Shown: positions 33,167 through 44,619 of the stretch, one piece after another
Layout of the letters: each line of letters starts with the position of its first letter
How positions within the stretch are numbered: the stretch's first letter is position 1
Origin: Helianthus annuus
Lineage: Eukaryota > Streptophyta > Magnoliopsida > Asterales > Asteraceae
Reading direction: 5' to 3'
Length of the DNA stretch: 64,000 nt
Assembly: GCF_002127325.2 (NCBI RefSeq)
Contig: NC_035436.2
Span: forward strand, 118,534,771 to 118,598,770
The notes under the pieces: model-generated
Database searches by the model: none
What the model saw: the letters and a program-made list of their open reading frames with translations, nothing else
What the model was told of the DNA's origin: nothing
Translations under genes and position numbers: made by a program

Positions 33167-33523
33167 ATGGCAAGGATACCATGGACTGAAGAAGAAGAGA
33201 TTACTTTGATTACATCTTAGCTCTCAGCCCTTCATGAAGAAGTGCCTCCTGGTAGAACAACTTCGTTCTGGGACAGGATTTTTCAACAGTTTTGTATTCA
33301 TACGGGCGAGAGCAACCAAAACAAGGATGAACCTTATTCATGTTTCATGGATATCTGTGGGAAAAGTGCAAGATTTGATGTGCTCTTCAACAATGTGGAA
33401 AATGCCAACGGTGAGCTCACGGAAGATGACGTGATTCAAGTGGCCCTTGTCGACTACAAACATATGTACGGCCATGACTTTAAACACGTTTTGTCGTGGC
33501 AAATAATAAGGATGTCTGTTTGA
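33167..33523 (+). pseudogene. SANT/Myb-like DNA-binding protein, PIF/Harbinger ORF1 type, broken
   Basis: The frame begins MARIPWTEEEEITLITS and meets TAG at 33218. It then continues in the same frame through SFWDRIFQQFCIH, NVENANGELTEDDVIQVAL and DYKHMYGHDFKHVLSWQIIR to a stop at 33521. Start WTEEEE, mid FW and end YGHxFxxxxxW are the pattern of plant Harbinger ORF1 proteins. These are often annotated as 'glutathione S-transferase T3-like', and bind the transposon with the transposase. It is shorter than usual (119 codons versus often over 200), with the middle of the SANT domain apparently deleted. No transposase gene is nearby; Harbinger-like MITEs flank it. Confidence 0.65.
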
Positions 33524-33592
33524 TTATGTATTGTTAGTTTATTTATGTTTAGGTTTAATGTTTAATTTGAATTATGTAATAGTTAAGTTTTA

Positions 33593-34986
33593 GGGTAAAT
33601 TACACTTTTCGTCCTTTATGTTTGCATTGGATTGTAGTGGATAGCCTTTAACTTCAATAATTACACTCATAGTCCTTTATTTGGAAAACTCACTACACCC
33701 TACGTCCTTTAGCACTAACCTAATTAAAATTTTAAGTTAAATTAGACATGTGCCTTGCACATGAGGGCAAGTTGGTAATTTTAGTCAACCAAACAAACAA
33801 GCTTCACCACTGCCACTCCAGCCACCACCATGACGACCACCTAAACGCCTCACTACCACCACCACTCTAGCCACCACCTAAACGCCTCATAACCCATCTC
33901 TCTTCCTCCCAAAGACCACCAACCCACAATAAATCAAACAATCAATGAACAACAACAAATCAAGCAGGAAAAAAGAAACTGACAAGCTAGCAAATCAAAT
34001 AGAAAAAAAAAACTTACAAGCTTGCTGTACACAAATATAGAAAATTATAAACTACAAATCCACTGAAACAAGCCCAAATCACAGACTTTAATAAGAAAAC
34101 CCCCTTTATTTGAACTTGTGTAGACCAAACACTACAAAAACTGGTTCAAACATTTACACAAACACATAATGTGCATAACAAAACATACCGAAAACCATCA
34201 GAACAACAGAAGTACCAAAGATCAGTCGAAACCCACGAGCCATTCTACTGAAAACTCCAATTGCAAGACTCATTTGTTTAACTGTTCAAAAAGACTACAC
34301 AAAGTGAACTTCGAGAAAGACTATGTAACGTCTCTGTCGAGACCCTCTACGATGGATAAATTCGTACTTAACTCCCTTGATCGAGACGAAAATCTCCGTC
34401 GTCGAGACCCTCTACAATGGTGTAATTGACGCGGATTCCGAGACCAGATCTGAAGGTGGAGGCGGCGTACTAGGGCTTCGTTACCGGTAGTGGTAATGGC
34501 GGTGGTGGTTGCATAGAGGTGGGGGTGGGGGTGGGGGTGGTGGCTTCGTCACTAGGGCTTCGTCACCGGCAGATCAGGATGGAGGTGGGGGTTGGGGTGT
34601 GGCGATCTGTATGGAGGCGGTGGTATACTGTGCCGGATTTGGATGAAGACATGTGGTGTATCTTGGATGGGGGTGGTGATGTGTGGCAGATATGAGTTGC
34701 AGACAATACAGAGAGATGAGAGAACTTTTATATAGAGAGAAGAGAGAGGGGGCATATAGATTAAAGACCAAAATATATTTATTGTAAAAATGTAGTAAAA
34801 ATACGAATTTACCCTCATGTGCAAGACACATGTCTAATTTAACTGAAAATTTTAATCAAGTTAATGATAAAGGACATAGGGTGTAATGAGTTTTCCAAAT
34901 AAAGGACTGTGACTATAATTATTGAAGTTAAAGGTTATCCACTTCAATCCAATGCAAATATAAAGGACGAAAAGTGTAATTTACCC
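33593..34986. mobile_element. Mutator-like non-autonomous element (1394 bp)
   Basis: Long terminal inverted repeats of about 190 bp (33593-33785 and 34800-34986) start GGGTAAATTACACTTTTCGT. A perfect 9-bp TSD TAAGTTTTA lies at 33584-33592 and 34987-34995. Long TIRs and a 9-bp TSD are characteristic of MULEs. No MURA transposase is present. The GC-richer interior (about 34170-34690) differs from the AT-rich surroundings and could be captured host sequence, but I do not recognise a gene. Confidence 0.9.
34519..34542 (+). repeat. G-quadruplex-prone tract
   Basis: Three successive GGGGG runs separated by single T, plus flanking GG groups. This fits the canonical four-tract G-quadruplex pattern. 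It sits inside the MULE interior. Confidence 0.8.
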
Positions 34987-34995
34987 TAAGTTTTA

Positions 34996-35198
34996 TGTTG
35001 AGTTATGTAATGCTTATTTTACTTTATTTAAATTAAGAAAAAAAGGTTTACGATAATGGTAGGGCGTCGTCAGTGTTTTATGATGTAAGAGTAGTTTGGT
35101 TAGAATTTGACATGATGGAATATAGTTGGTTGGGGCAAGTGTACTAACCTCGAGTACCCTTCCCCTAAAACCCGAATATGTAAAAGGTGTTTAACATC
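34996..35198. other. Spacer, continuation of pre-MULE sequence
   Basis: Resumes the sequence 3' of the SANT pseudogene. No gene. Confidence 0.5.
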
Positions 35199-35201
35199 TA
35201 A

Positions 35202-35313
35202 GGGGCTGTTTGACAACTTCTGAATGGTTAAATGTTGAACCATTAAGTGCTGAACCTAAGAGGTCTGAAGGATTAACCATTAAGGGTCTATTAAGAACTA
35301 AACAAACAACCCC
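35202..35313. mobile_element. Short PIF/Harbinger-like MITE (112 bp)
   Basis: Ends GGGGCTGTTTG and CAAACAACCCC with TSD TAA (35199-35201 and 35314-35316). It contains an internal palindrome around ATGGTT...AACCAT. A hAT-like origin is possible, but the 3-bp TSD favours Harbinger. Confidence 0.7.
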
Positions 35314-35390
35314 TAAATCCTCCTAAATAATTCTATATAAAAAATAATACTATAATAGTATAGTTTTTGAATACTAATTAACTAGGATAT

Positions 35391-35750
35391 AAACCCGTGT
35401 ATTACACGGGTTGAATAAATTAATTTTATATACCAAATAATAAAACAATGTGTCTTTAAAATCTCATTTATTACACGGGTTAAATAAATGTAATTTTGTA
35501 TGTTAAATAATAAAAAGTTATATCTATAAGAACCATATTGTACGGATTGAATAAATGTAATTTTATATACCAAATAATAAAAAAAGTTATATCTTTAAAA
35601 CCATGTATATTACAAGGGTTGAATAAATGTAATATTGTTTACCAAATAATAAAAAAAGTTATATCTTTAAAAACCCTCGTGTATTACGCGGCTTGAATAA
35701 ATATGATTTTATATACCAAATAATAAGAAAATTATATTTAAAAACACTAA
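35391..35750 (-). repeat. About 70-bp tandem repeats of the Helitron-like 3' end
   Basis: Five imperfect copies (anchors near 35408, 35477, 35543, 35616, 35690) of an ATTACACGGGTTGAATAAAT-type sequence followed by TTTTATATACCAAATAATAAAA. Each repeats the hairpin half-site in decayed form. Confidence 0.8.
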
Positions 35751-36197
35751 TGGATGTACTCGGTACGCGATAGATATGATGATTGCGGAGATGATTATTG
35801 AAAAGAAGATATAGTGGTCAAACATGTTATTCAAAAAGTAAATAAGCAGCCATTTTAGTGTTAAAATATAAATTATATTTAAAAAACCCGTAATAAATCT
35901 AATTTTATATATAAAGTAATATTAATATTATAAATGAGAAGTATACATTAAATTTAAACCAAATAATAATTATATTATAAATGAGAAGTATACATTCAAT
36001 TTAAACCAAATAATAATTATCTATAGTTAAGTAGAAAAGATTAAACAAAATGATATTTAGTAGGAGAGTTATCTTTTTTTTTTGAACAGTCAGATTCTAT
36101 GATTAATAAAACAGGGCCAGCATATGCTGTGAAAACCCAAAAGTACAGTACAAAAGCATAACAAAAATCAAAACAAAGACACCCACCGACTACGCCA

Positions 36198-37091
36198 CTA
36201 TTTCAGTATGTCTCGCATGTTAAAATCCACCCATCTCTCCCACACTGTCTTGAAACTTCGATCTACTTTTTAACCAAATGAAACTATCTGCCATTATAGA
36301 TTCAACTATGTTGTTTCCAGATCGGTTGTTACCTTCAAACTCTTTTTCATTCCGAGCCTTCCATATGTTCCACATGGTAGTTTAAAACACTGCATTGATG
36401 ACTCTCTTCCACTCCTTTGATCCTGGAAGATCGTTAACATACTCTAAGATATCCCTACATTCATGGAATTCGGCTGATGTTGGTAGCTTTAGCCAAACAA
36501 CTATGTTTCTCCATATTGATTTTGATAAACTGCAGCCGCAAATAACGTGATCGGCGGTTTCCGCATATGCCTCACAACTTGAGCACAAGTGGTTGTTAAT
36601 TGGGATCCTTCGCTTGATTAGCTCATTCTTTACCGGAATCCTCTTGATCGATGCTCTCCACGTAAAAGAATTTACTTTCGGCCGTACCCACTTGTTCCAA
36701 TATTTCCATTCCTCCTCCAATCCAACTCTATCCTGTCTTGCTATTTGATTTCTAATGGTCACGAGTGTGAACTCTCCTTTATTGCTAGTCTTCCACTTCC
36801 ACTTATCTTCTCCTAATTTAAACTTCACCTTATTGAGTTGATGTAGCATGACTGTCCATTGTGCCCATTCCGCATCTGAGTTTGGCGGTCTTGCCCAACA
36901 TAGGTTCCATTGGTTCTCGTTCTCCAACTTCATAACGCAATCAACCACTTTTGCTTGTTTGTTTCTAGCAATCTTGAACAATTCTGGAAATATTTCTTTG
37001 AAAATTTTGCCATCGCACCAGTTGTCGCTCCAAAACTTCACTGTGTTCCCTATGCCTACTTCCGCTGTAATCTCGTCTAGAGCCGATATCC
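36198..37091 (-). pseudogene. LINE ORF2 C-terminal part (zf-RVT domain)
   Basis: A continuous frame of 219 codons (36382-37041) starts KFWSDNWCDG and contains KWKWKTSNKGEFT, then WVRPKVNSFTWRA and LCSSCEAYAETADHVICGC. This is the zinc-binding domain found C-terminal to RT in plant L1 elements. An in-frame TAA at 36382 is followed by more coding sequence (TTMWNIWKARNEKEFEG) to about 36220. The last codons (NMRDILK, stop at 36198) lie in another frame. The upstream end is cut by the solo LTR at 37097. Confidence 0.88.
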
Positions 37092-37539
37092 CAAGTTGTC
37101 ACACCCCCAAAATCCACACGCGGAGTACCACCGCTTGGGAGCGTGACGTGACCAGGATCAAGCCATCAATCATATCAAACATAGTATTCAATAATAATAA
37201 AAGTCAATAAAGTAGTTTATCATGACATGATTGATGTTTCAAAACCAAGCATTGTTTAAGTAGCGGAAGCATTATTGTAAACCCAAGTTAAAATACTGAA
37301 ATGTCATAAGAGTCTAACAAAGTAATACGATCCTTGTCCACAACGACCGGCTCCTCTTTGTGCAAGCTCCATGTACCTAACGATCTGCAAGGCATGTAAC
37401 AGAATGATCAACAAACTAGTTGAGCGAGTTCACAGTAAGTAAATGCGTAACAGTAAGTAACGGGTGGGTCTACTGGGCCGATAGTAAGTTATACAGGTGG
37501 GGGCTTCCCATGTTATGTGACCACTAGACTATTCGTATC

Positions 37540-37810
37540 AACTACTCGTATCATCCCTGTTCTTATTCCGAGAACAGTAGCGCGTATGGGGTGTACGTAG
37601 GTTTTACGCACGTATCCTTCACAACCGAGGATAGGAGACGCGGGGGTGTACGTGGGTTTCACGTACGTATCCTTTGTACCGAGGATAGAAGTAAGTAATG
37701 CGTACACGTAGGTTTTACGTGCGTGCCTGACATCCGAGGCAGTAATTGGCATATGACCACGTAGGTGTTATCCTAACCTACGGAACCGTCCTGACATCCG
37801 AGGATCATGG
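37540..37810 (-). repeat. Tandem hairpins in solo LTR
   Basis: Successive short inverted repeats: TGTTCT...AGAACA, TATCC...GGATA, CGTACGTG...CACGTACG, ATCCT...AGGAT, ACGTAGG...CCTACG. They are spaced 40-60 bp and linked by ACGTAGGTTTTACG-like words. They occupy the position of the hairpin array in the gag-only element's LTR, though their sequences differ. Confidence 0.7.
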
Positions 37811-38194
37811 TAGGTGATAGTCTAGGAAAAGCATATGTACGTTCTTAATCAATGGTAACCTTTATCCCATTCCCACGACCCGGGAATCCCATGCCTTAGT
37901 AGGAGTGTGAACTCACCTGGGTTTGCTCGGCAGACAATAAAATGCTCAAGTATACAGTAAGAGATCAACCACGTCCTATCATGGTTACTTATGCAAGTTA
38001 GGTTCGAATAAAGCACGTGGGTTTCTAACATGTATTGATCATGGCAATTCACACATATTTCATAGCAGTCCAATAACAATCAGTTAAACAGAATCCAAGT
38101 GTTCGGCCCAAACAGATAAGCAGTCCAATAACATAACAGTCATAAGATTGGGCCCGTGACAGTGTAGGCCCAATATAGTGTACGTGTAGCTAGT

Positions 38195-38403
38195 CTCGAG
38201 TCGCAACCGGGATTACGAGTCACAGCAGGAGATTACGAGTCGCAACAGGAGATTGCGAGTCGCAACAGCTGGTTACGAGTCGTAATAGGTGGTCTCGGTT
38301 CGTCATGGTCCGGTTACGAGTCGCAACGGGACTCGCAACCATGGTCTCGGCTTGTGCTGTTGTGGTCTCGAGTCGTGATTGGTGATACCGAGTCGCAACC
38401 GTG
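38195..38403. repeat. GAGTCGCAAC minisatellite in LTR
   Basis: About ten imperfect copies of a unit of about 22 bp built on TACGAGTCGCAACAGG. It is a CpG-rich block in an otherwise AT-rich LTR. Confidence 0.75.
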
Positions 38404-39304
38404 TGTGTGTAACAGCTCATAACAGTTTCCTTATTTCATTTAACAAAATCCCGTAATTCCAGCAAACAGATTTGGCAGTTTCAATAACCGATCAATCATG
38501 GCAATTATCAAATCAATTACCAACATTTATCAATTTCATAACATGTTCATATGATCAACTCGTGTAATCAACATCAAGAACAGCCGATTTCTAATAATCA
38601 AACATGTAAACAACTAACTTATAGGCTAGCATGCAATCTAAAACATCACAGCCGGTTACAAGCACATGCAATTCAACCAATTTAACACTAAGAACATTGA
38701 CTAATCAGCAACATATGATCCGGTTCCGTTCTAGCATATCAACATATATCACCAAAAGTAATTTTATGTAGATTCTGTTTGGTTTACTAGCATGAACCCT
38801 AATCGGTTATGTAACACATTCCTAGATCATGAAATCCGATAGATAATCACATCATCGCAAAACCATACATATCAAGCATGAAATCAACAAATACCACACT
38901 AACCGAGATGATGAAAGTTGTGAATGACAAAAGCTTCGAGAGGGAATAATGCCTTCAGTTCCGAGACAGAGGAAAAGAGTTTGGTGTGTGAGTTCTTGGT
39001 TGCCAAAAGTGAGAAAAACTAAAACCCTAAGATGTGTGTATGTACATATACGTGTGAGGTGAGGGTGGGCCGAGACCTCACTTGGGCCGTCTTGTGATCT
39101 CGAGTCCATTACATGGACCGAGTGGGTTTGCAAACAATAGTAAAACCCAGTTGATTTATGGATCGGGTGTAGTGTTGTGTGGTCCAATAACGCAACATTT
39201 TAAACATTTAACCGTAACATGTAACATTCATTCAATCAAATAAGGTTCACATAAACACGTATCGTTACACAGAGCAAGTCTAAAGTTCGAGTTGTCACAC
39301 AAGT

Positions 39305-40931
39305 CTTCGAAGTTCTTTACCTGCGGCCACTATATCTTTCCATAAACTTGCAAATTTGTTGCTAATCGGGATTATTTTATAACTTCTATTGTTCTCATGA
39401 GTTGCTTTTATCAGTTTCGCCCACAGCTCCTCCGGTTTCGTTTTGTATTTCCACCACCACTTTATCATTAGAGGAAGTTTGTACTTCTCAAATCTCCTAG
39501 CCCAAATCCGCTTGTTGTCTCGAACTTATAGTTTCCCCCAAGCTATCCATCGTATTTTGTATTTTCCAGCTTTCCTACCCCATATAAAATCCCTGTGGAT
39601 CTTGTCTAAAGCTTTTATTACCTTTTTGGTGCCAGATACATAGAGAAAAAATAATTCAGGATGGCCCCTATCACTGCCTTTGCTAAAACCATCCTTCCAG
39701 CAAACGATAGACAATTCGCTTTCCATGCCGATAGCCTGTTGTTGAATTTATCCAATACCGCCTTCCAATACTTCTCTCTTTTCATATTTGCACCAATCGT
39801 TAGGCCAAGGAATTTAAACGGCATTGATCCCATCATGCATTTTAGACTTCCTGCCATTCTTTCAATCTCTGCGGCTTCCACTCCTATTCCGTACAAGCTT
39901 AACTTATTCAAATTAACTTTTAAGCCTGAAACCAATGAAAAACATCTTAATATCCGATTAAGATTTAATATGTTTGTTTCGGACCATTCCCCCATGAATA
40001 TCACATCATCTTCATAATATAAATGTGTAATGCACTGGCCCTCGTTTGGGGTGTTGATGCCTTTGAATACATCTCTCTTTACCGCCCTCTTCATGATTAC
40101 ATCTAATGCCCCCATTGCAAGGATGAATAGGAACGGCGATAGCGGATCTCCTTGCCTTAGCCCACGTTGTAAATTAAATTCTGACGTAGGCGACCCACTG
40201 ACAAGAACCAATGCCCAACTTGACTTCAAGCATGCACCAACCCATTTCGTCCACCGACTTGGGAATCCCATTGCTTTTAAATTTGATAGGAGAAATTTCT
40301 AATTCACCGAGTTGATGCCTTCTCAAAGTCTACTTTGAAGATAAACATCTTCTTCTTGCTTTTCTTTGCCCCACGAAATGACTTCACTTGTTATTAGTGG
40401 TCCATCGAATATAGATCTTCCTTCTATGAATGTCGTTTGTACCGGAGCCACGATACTAGGAATTACCTTTTTGAGTCTGATAGCTAAGACTTTAGCAATG
40501 ATTTTGTATATCACTCCAATCAAAGAGATTAGCCTGAATTCCTCTACTGACATCGGATCTCTTACTTCAGGAATTAACGCAATAAACGATGCGTTACATC
40601 GTCGTTCAATGAATGCTCTCTCATAGAAGTCGTTTAAGACACTTCCAATTTTATGTACAAGTTGATCCCAGAATCTTTTAATGAACTTAAAAGTAAATCC
40701 GTCAGGACCCGGGGCCCTATTACTGCCACACACCCATACTACCTTCTTTATTTCTTCTTTTGTGAACCGTTCGGTTAGAGTCGTCGCTTGTTCCTTTGAG
40801 ATCTGTTTAAACCCTCTACCGTCTAGGGAAGGCCTGTGTTTAATTGGCTCTGAGAATCTGACCATAAATCTTGTTTTAACTTCCTCCTTTATTGCCTTCG
40901 GGTCCGTTACCATAATGCCGTTAACCATCAT
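39305..40931 (-). pseudogene. LINE ORF2 reverse transcriptase part
   Basis: Non-LTR reverse transcriptase for target-primed reverse transcription. 40931-40323 carries APGPDGFTFKFIKRFW, NASFIALIPEV and FRLISLIGVIYKIIAKVLA (N-terminal and palm blocks), then ends in a frameshift. 40271-39618 continues with LQRGLRQGDPLSPFLFIL, the catalytic block HLYYEDDVIF and KFLGLTIG. The A of the usual YADD is E here; both Asp remain. A further shift leads into the thumb region (39726-39526: KVIKALDKIHRDFIWG), and the rest lies beyond the solo LTR. Confidence 0.92.
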
Positions 40932-41415
40932 AGTGCTAATGTGATTCCTTGCTTTCCTGCAATTTATAAGTCAATGGAAGAAGTTAGAATTCTCATCCCC
41001 TAATTTGCCCACTTGAGTTTTGCTTTCTGTTACAAGTCCTTTAATTTCTTCCTTTCTTAATTCTTTATTTTCCATTTTCCAATTACTCTACTTTCCTTTT
41101 CCGTTTCCGTAAGTCTCCGTGTCTCCACCGTCTTTTCTATCCTTTCCACCTCTTTAGTTTCATCTTGGACTTCCTGTTCCTCATGTGTTTTCGCTGACCT
41201 CCTCCGTTCTTTTATTCCAATTTTAAGATTCTTTAATATGTTTGCCAACTCTTTCATACCATTACCCCCGTTCATTGACTCCTCCATGACTTTCTTTATC
41301 ACTTCACCTATACCCTCTTCTTCCATCTAGCTATTAAAGAATCTGAACGGGATTAGTCCAAAATCAGCACTCTTACAAGATAGTAGGAGTGGGCTATGGT
41401 CCGAAACATGTTTTG
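40932..41415 (-). pseudogene. LINE ORF2 linker, decayed
   Basis: Lies between endonuclease and RT. An 89-codon frame (41326-41057) is rich in E, K and R, as expected for the linker, but it is out of frame with its neighbours. Confidence 0.6.
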
Positions 41416-42069
41416 TTAATGCTTCAAACTAGCCGTAGGCCACTTGTTCATAAAACCGTCACACACGAGAATCCTATCTATTTTACTAAGGCTTGATCCA
41501 TCATCTAACATGTATGTGAATTTATATCCACCCATCTGGTATTCAACTAAACTTGCTTCGGCTATGAAATTGTTGAAGATCACTACACCTTGGTTGTCAA
41601 ATTTTGAGTTCATCCTCTCTTGTTCCTCTCTAACTTCATTAAAATCGCCTGCCATGATCCATACTCCTTCACTTGATGATTCTTTAATTGACTTTAACTC
41701 TTCCCACAACGATCGTCTTCTCATAACCTCACACGGAGCATATACATTGACAATGTTAATGTACGTATTACTACCGGCCAAAGTCCCGCTAGTTAGTAAG
41801 AACGAATCATGTTTGACTATTCTTTGTTTTGAGAACATCACTGGATCCCAGACCGAAATCAAACCCACTGACCTTCCTCTAGCATCCACTGATTCCCATT
41901 CCATATCCGTTTTTCCCCAGTATCTTCCGACCGTTATTGGGTCAACATTAGAGACTTGAACTTCTTGTATGCACAAAAACGAAATTTTATTTTCCTTAAC
42001 TAAATTACTTATCCACTTTGGCTTCTCCACTCCCCCAATTCCTCTTATATTTACCGCCAAATAATTCAT
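41416..42069 (-). pseudogene. LINE ORF2 endonuclease domain (EEP family)
   Basis: 217 codons beginning MNYLAVNIRGIGGVEKPKWI, the typical start of plant L1 ORF2. Endonuclease/exonuclease/phosphatase motifs: N in the first strand, LCIQEVQVS (catalytic E), NIVNVYAPC, IMAGDFNEV (D and N) and SKIDRILVC (the D of the SxxDR motif). The C-terminal H block is not clear because the frame ends TASLKH. It nicks target DNA to prime reverse transcription. Confidence 0.9.
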
Positions 42070-44048
42070 GGTCCACTATTAGACTCCAATTCCTCCCTCA
42101 CCGCTCTTAACACATCATGTCTGCTTTTTGAAACCCTTATCCCAATCTTCTTACCTATCGCTATCGTGGCCTCTGTCTCCTCATGCATGTCCGTAGTTGG
42201 TTCTTTATTTAAATCAAAGGTTACGTTTATTGTATCTAGAAAATCATCATTCATTGCCTGCCCAACAGCTAATGCACCCCCCTCGGTTCTAATTTATTTA
42301 CTGAGCTTCCTTTTCTGGTAAACGTGAATGATGTGCACCCTTTTTTCCTTTTATACACAGCCTGATTTTTACACCAAATTATTTCATTTAAATTGAATGG
42401 ATATCATCCAGCCCATCTTCATTCCCCGTGTTACTAGAATTGGGCCTATTTCCTTTAATCAGCCCATCACTACCTGTTTCAGGCTCACTTCCTGCATCAA
42501 CATTATTTTCCTTAGATCCGGACTGAAAAGTAAATGCTCTATTATCCCCAACTGTACTTGCATTAAAATCAAATCCTTCATTTTGTCTCGTGCTTTGTGT
42601 TTCTTGCAGCGTTTCTCTTCCCAAACATTTTGCGAATATTTCCCTCCAGATCCCACAAAATTCAGTTGCGTTTCCTCATTTCTCGTTATCCCCACCTGTC
42701 GTGTTACCTTCCTGTCCGTTCGTCTTTCCTGATTTGTCTACACCAGTTGTCGGAGCTTCATTCTTGCCACTGCTGTTATGTGGTTGCACCTCTATGACCT
42801 CATCTACTTCTTCATTGTCAACCTGTGTCGGTATTTGTTCTTCCTCCTCCTCCTCGTTTGCTGAAGAAATGTCATCCGGGGTGTTAATGAAAATAGTGTC
42901 ATCTTCAACAAACTTTGGTGCCCAGTTGCCTGACACCTCCGATAACCAACACTTGAACACGGAAGATTTATGCCTCATTACGATCTCAGTGTTGATAACT
43001 TGCCCTGTTTTAACTATTGAACCAAGATGGGCACTTGTCAGATTACTATCTTCTATACTTACATCAGCGTCTTTGATCACTCTACCCAGTCTCTCCCCGA
43101 CCCTGTTGAATGTATCCTTATTCCTTAGACTAATCAGGATCCCACATACTCTAACCCATGCCAGTCTCTCATACCAGTTCTTATCATTCTTCCATTTTTT
43201 AATATCTGTGAAGTGTTCCTCACACTTTTGCCTATAATCTATCAGGATTTCCTCGGTAACCATTTGCGATCCCAGCGTAACCAGAATCCTCATGCCACCT
43301 GCATATCTTGCCTCCATTGTATGTGAACATACCTTACTAAGTATAATTTTTGACCTGCATAGTGCTTCCATAGATTTCGCCTCCATGCTTATCATTCTCT
43401 TGCTCCATTCTTCTGTATTTTCTTCGTAGTTATTCGGCAGAACCAACATTTCCCCCATGTTTTCTCCCTGTTTCCTCTCAACGCATCCAAGTATGACTTT
43501 CTTCCTCCTACCCTGCCTTGAGCTCCATCTTGTATACTTCCTTCCTCCTGTCTTCTTGTTAGCTCATTTTCTGGTTTTAGTACTGTTTTGTTCACCGGCC
43601 ATTTAGTCCATGTCCCTTCTTTCCGACTCTTGACTCCTCTGGTTTCCTTCTCTTCCTCCCTCTCAGATTTTGATACATTTGCTTTAACCTTTCTATCTCC
43701 AATCCAAATATTGTTTAGGGCTTGGACTAGTTTGACAAGGTCCCGATACTTGTTAAACCTTACAAACGCAAATCTCTTCCCTTTTAAATCTCTTTTGAAC
43801 GGTAGAAAAACGTCGGTGATATTACCATAACGCCTGCATTCCAGCCATATCTCTTTCCTGGACACACCTTCGGGCAAGTTTGCTAGAAGGATTGTAGTGC
43901 TAGGCTCTTCATCAATCTCCCCTGCTCCTTTCTTTTTTCTCACCTTTTCCCATTCTTCATCTTCCTTTGTTTTGTCTCTGACTTCCGGCGGCTTCTCTTT
44001 GATATTCCACCGTCGTGTCTCTTGCCCTCCCCTACCTCTCCTCTCCAT
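42070..44048 (-). pseudogene. LINE ORF1 (RRM-containing RNA-binding protein), frameshifted
   Basis: The start at 44048 gives MERRGRGGQETRRWNIKE. An RNA-recognition motif follows at about residues 50-130: TTILLANLPEGVSRKEIW, the RNP1-like KRFAFVRF and IWIGDRKVKANV. At about 43392-43458 the frame shifts. The next 260 codons (43458-42676) continue with MISMEAKSMEALCRSKIIL and an acidic EEEEEEQIPT stretch. Remaining pieces (42624-42388 and 42254-42066) are in other frames. It binds LINE RNA as part of the RNP. No CCHC knuckle was seen. Confidence 0.85.
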
Positions 44049-44418
44049 AGTTATGAAGAACTACCCCAAGAAAACTCAATCCAAGTGGCGAATGGAATCA
44101 AGGAAAGATCAGAGTGAAAGGTAAATTCAGAGCCACAAACAATATGTGATTCAAGTCAAACCTCGCAATCTATCCCGATATCCACCTCTTCGTCGAGCCA
44201 CCAGCGATTCGTTTCCGGCTCACTCAGATTCTGTGGTGATGAGACCAGTCCCGACGGCGAATGGGAGATTCGAAGGTCATGTTAGGGTTAGAGGTCAAGC
44301 CGGTAACAAGCGACCTCACACACTAACACAACGTTCCTCCTCCCCATCGAGCCTCCGGCAACGGTCAGGTTACCTAGGTTCCGGCGACGTTTGGTTTCCT
44401 TGAGAGTGTATGTATATG
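44049..44418 (-). other. LINE 5' UTR
   Basis: A GC-richer stretch between the 16-bp TSD and the ORF1 start. It probably holds the internal promoter; no motif is identified. Confidence 0.6.
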
Positions 44419-44619
44419 TAGTAGGCGAGTTATCTATAATTAATTAGAAGAGATTAAACTAAATAATAATTATCCATAAGATATTAAACTAAATAATATT
44501 TAGTAGGAGGATTATCTATAATTAATTAGAAGATATTAAATTAAAATAATAATTATTCATAAGGGCTAAATATGATGACAAGTGTCCTATAAATGGTTTC
44601 TTTTATTATATAGTATAGA

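Larger units (their letters stand above)
37097..39299 (-). mobile_element. Solo LTR (2203 bp) related to the gag-only element
   Basis: Reverse complement starts TGTGACAACTCG and ends GGGGGTGTGACA. The perfect TSD CAAGT is at 37092-37096 and 39300-39304. Its last about 300 bp (37097-37440) match the 3' part of the 4732-7418 LTR (CCACACGCGGAGTAC, GCTTGGGAGCGTGAC, CTAGTTGAGCGAGTTCACA). It is therefore the same family but a different subfamily. Removing it and one TSD rejoins LINE ORF2. Confidence 0.93.
36074..44418 (-). mobile_element. L1-type LINE, with a solo LTR inserted
   Basis: Minus-strand LINE ending in a 10-base T run (36074-36083, poly(A) of the element). A 16-bp TSD, TAGTAGGAGAGTTATC (36058-36073), matches 44419-44434 with one mismatch. 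About 6.1 kb without the 2.2-kb LTR insertion. In order: GC-rich 5' UTR, ORF1 with an RRM, ORF2 with endonuclease, reverse transcriptase and C-terminal zinc-binding domain. Several frameshifts and stops make it inactive, but its full length and intact ends suggest it was once a complete insertion. Confidence 0.93.
35382..44619 (-). mobile_element. Helitron-like element interrupted by a LINE
   Basis: On the minus strand the 5' end is TCTATACTATATAATAAAAG (44619 leftward) after A. The 3' end is a GC-containing hairpin ACCCGTGT-AAT-ACACGGGT (35411-35393) followed by CTAG (35385-35382) and T. This matches Helitron rules: TC start, hairpin about 10 bp before CTRR, A/T insertion. Without the LINE the element is about 870 bp and non-coding, so it is non-autonomous. 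Confidence 0.75.

Noticed and set aside
42590..43237. 215-aa plus-strand frame
   Set aside because: Antisense shadow of LINE ORF1, which has an RRM on the minus strand.
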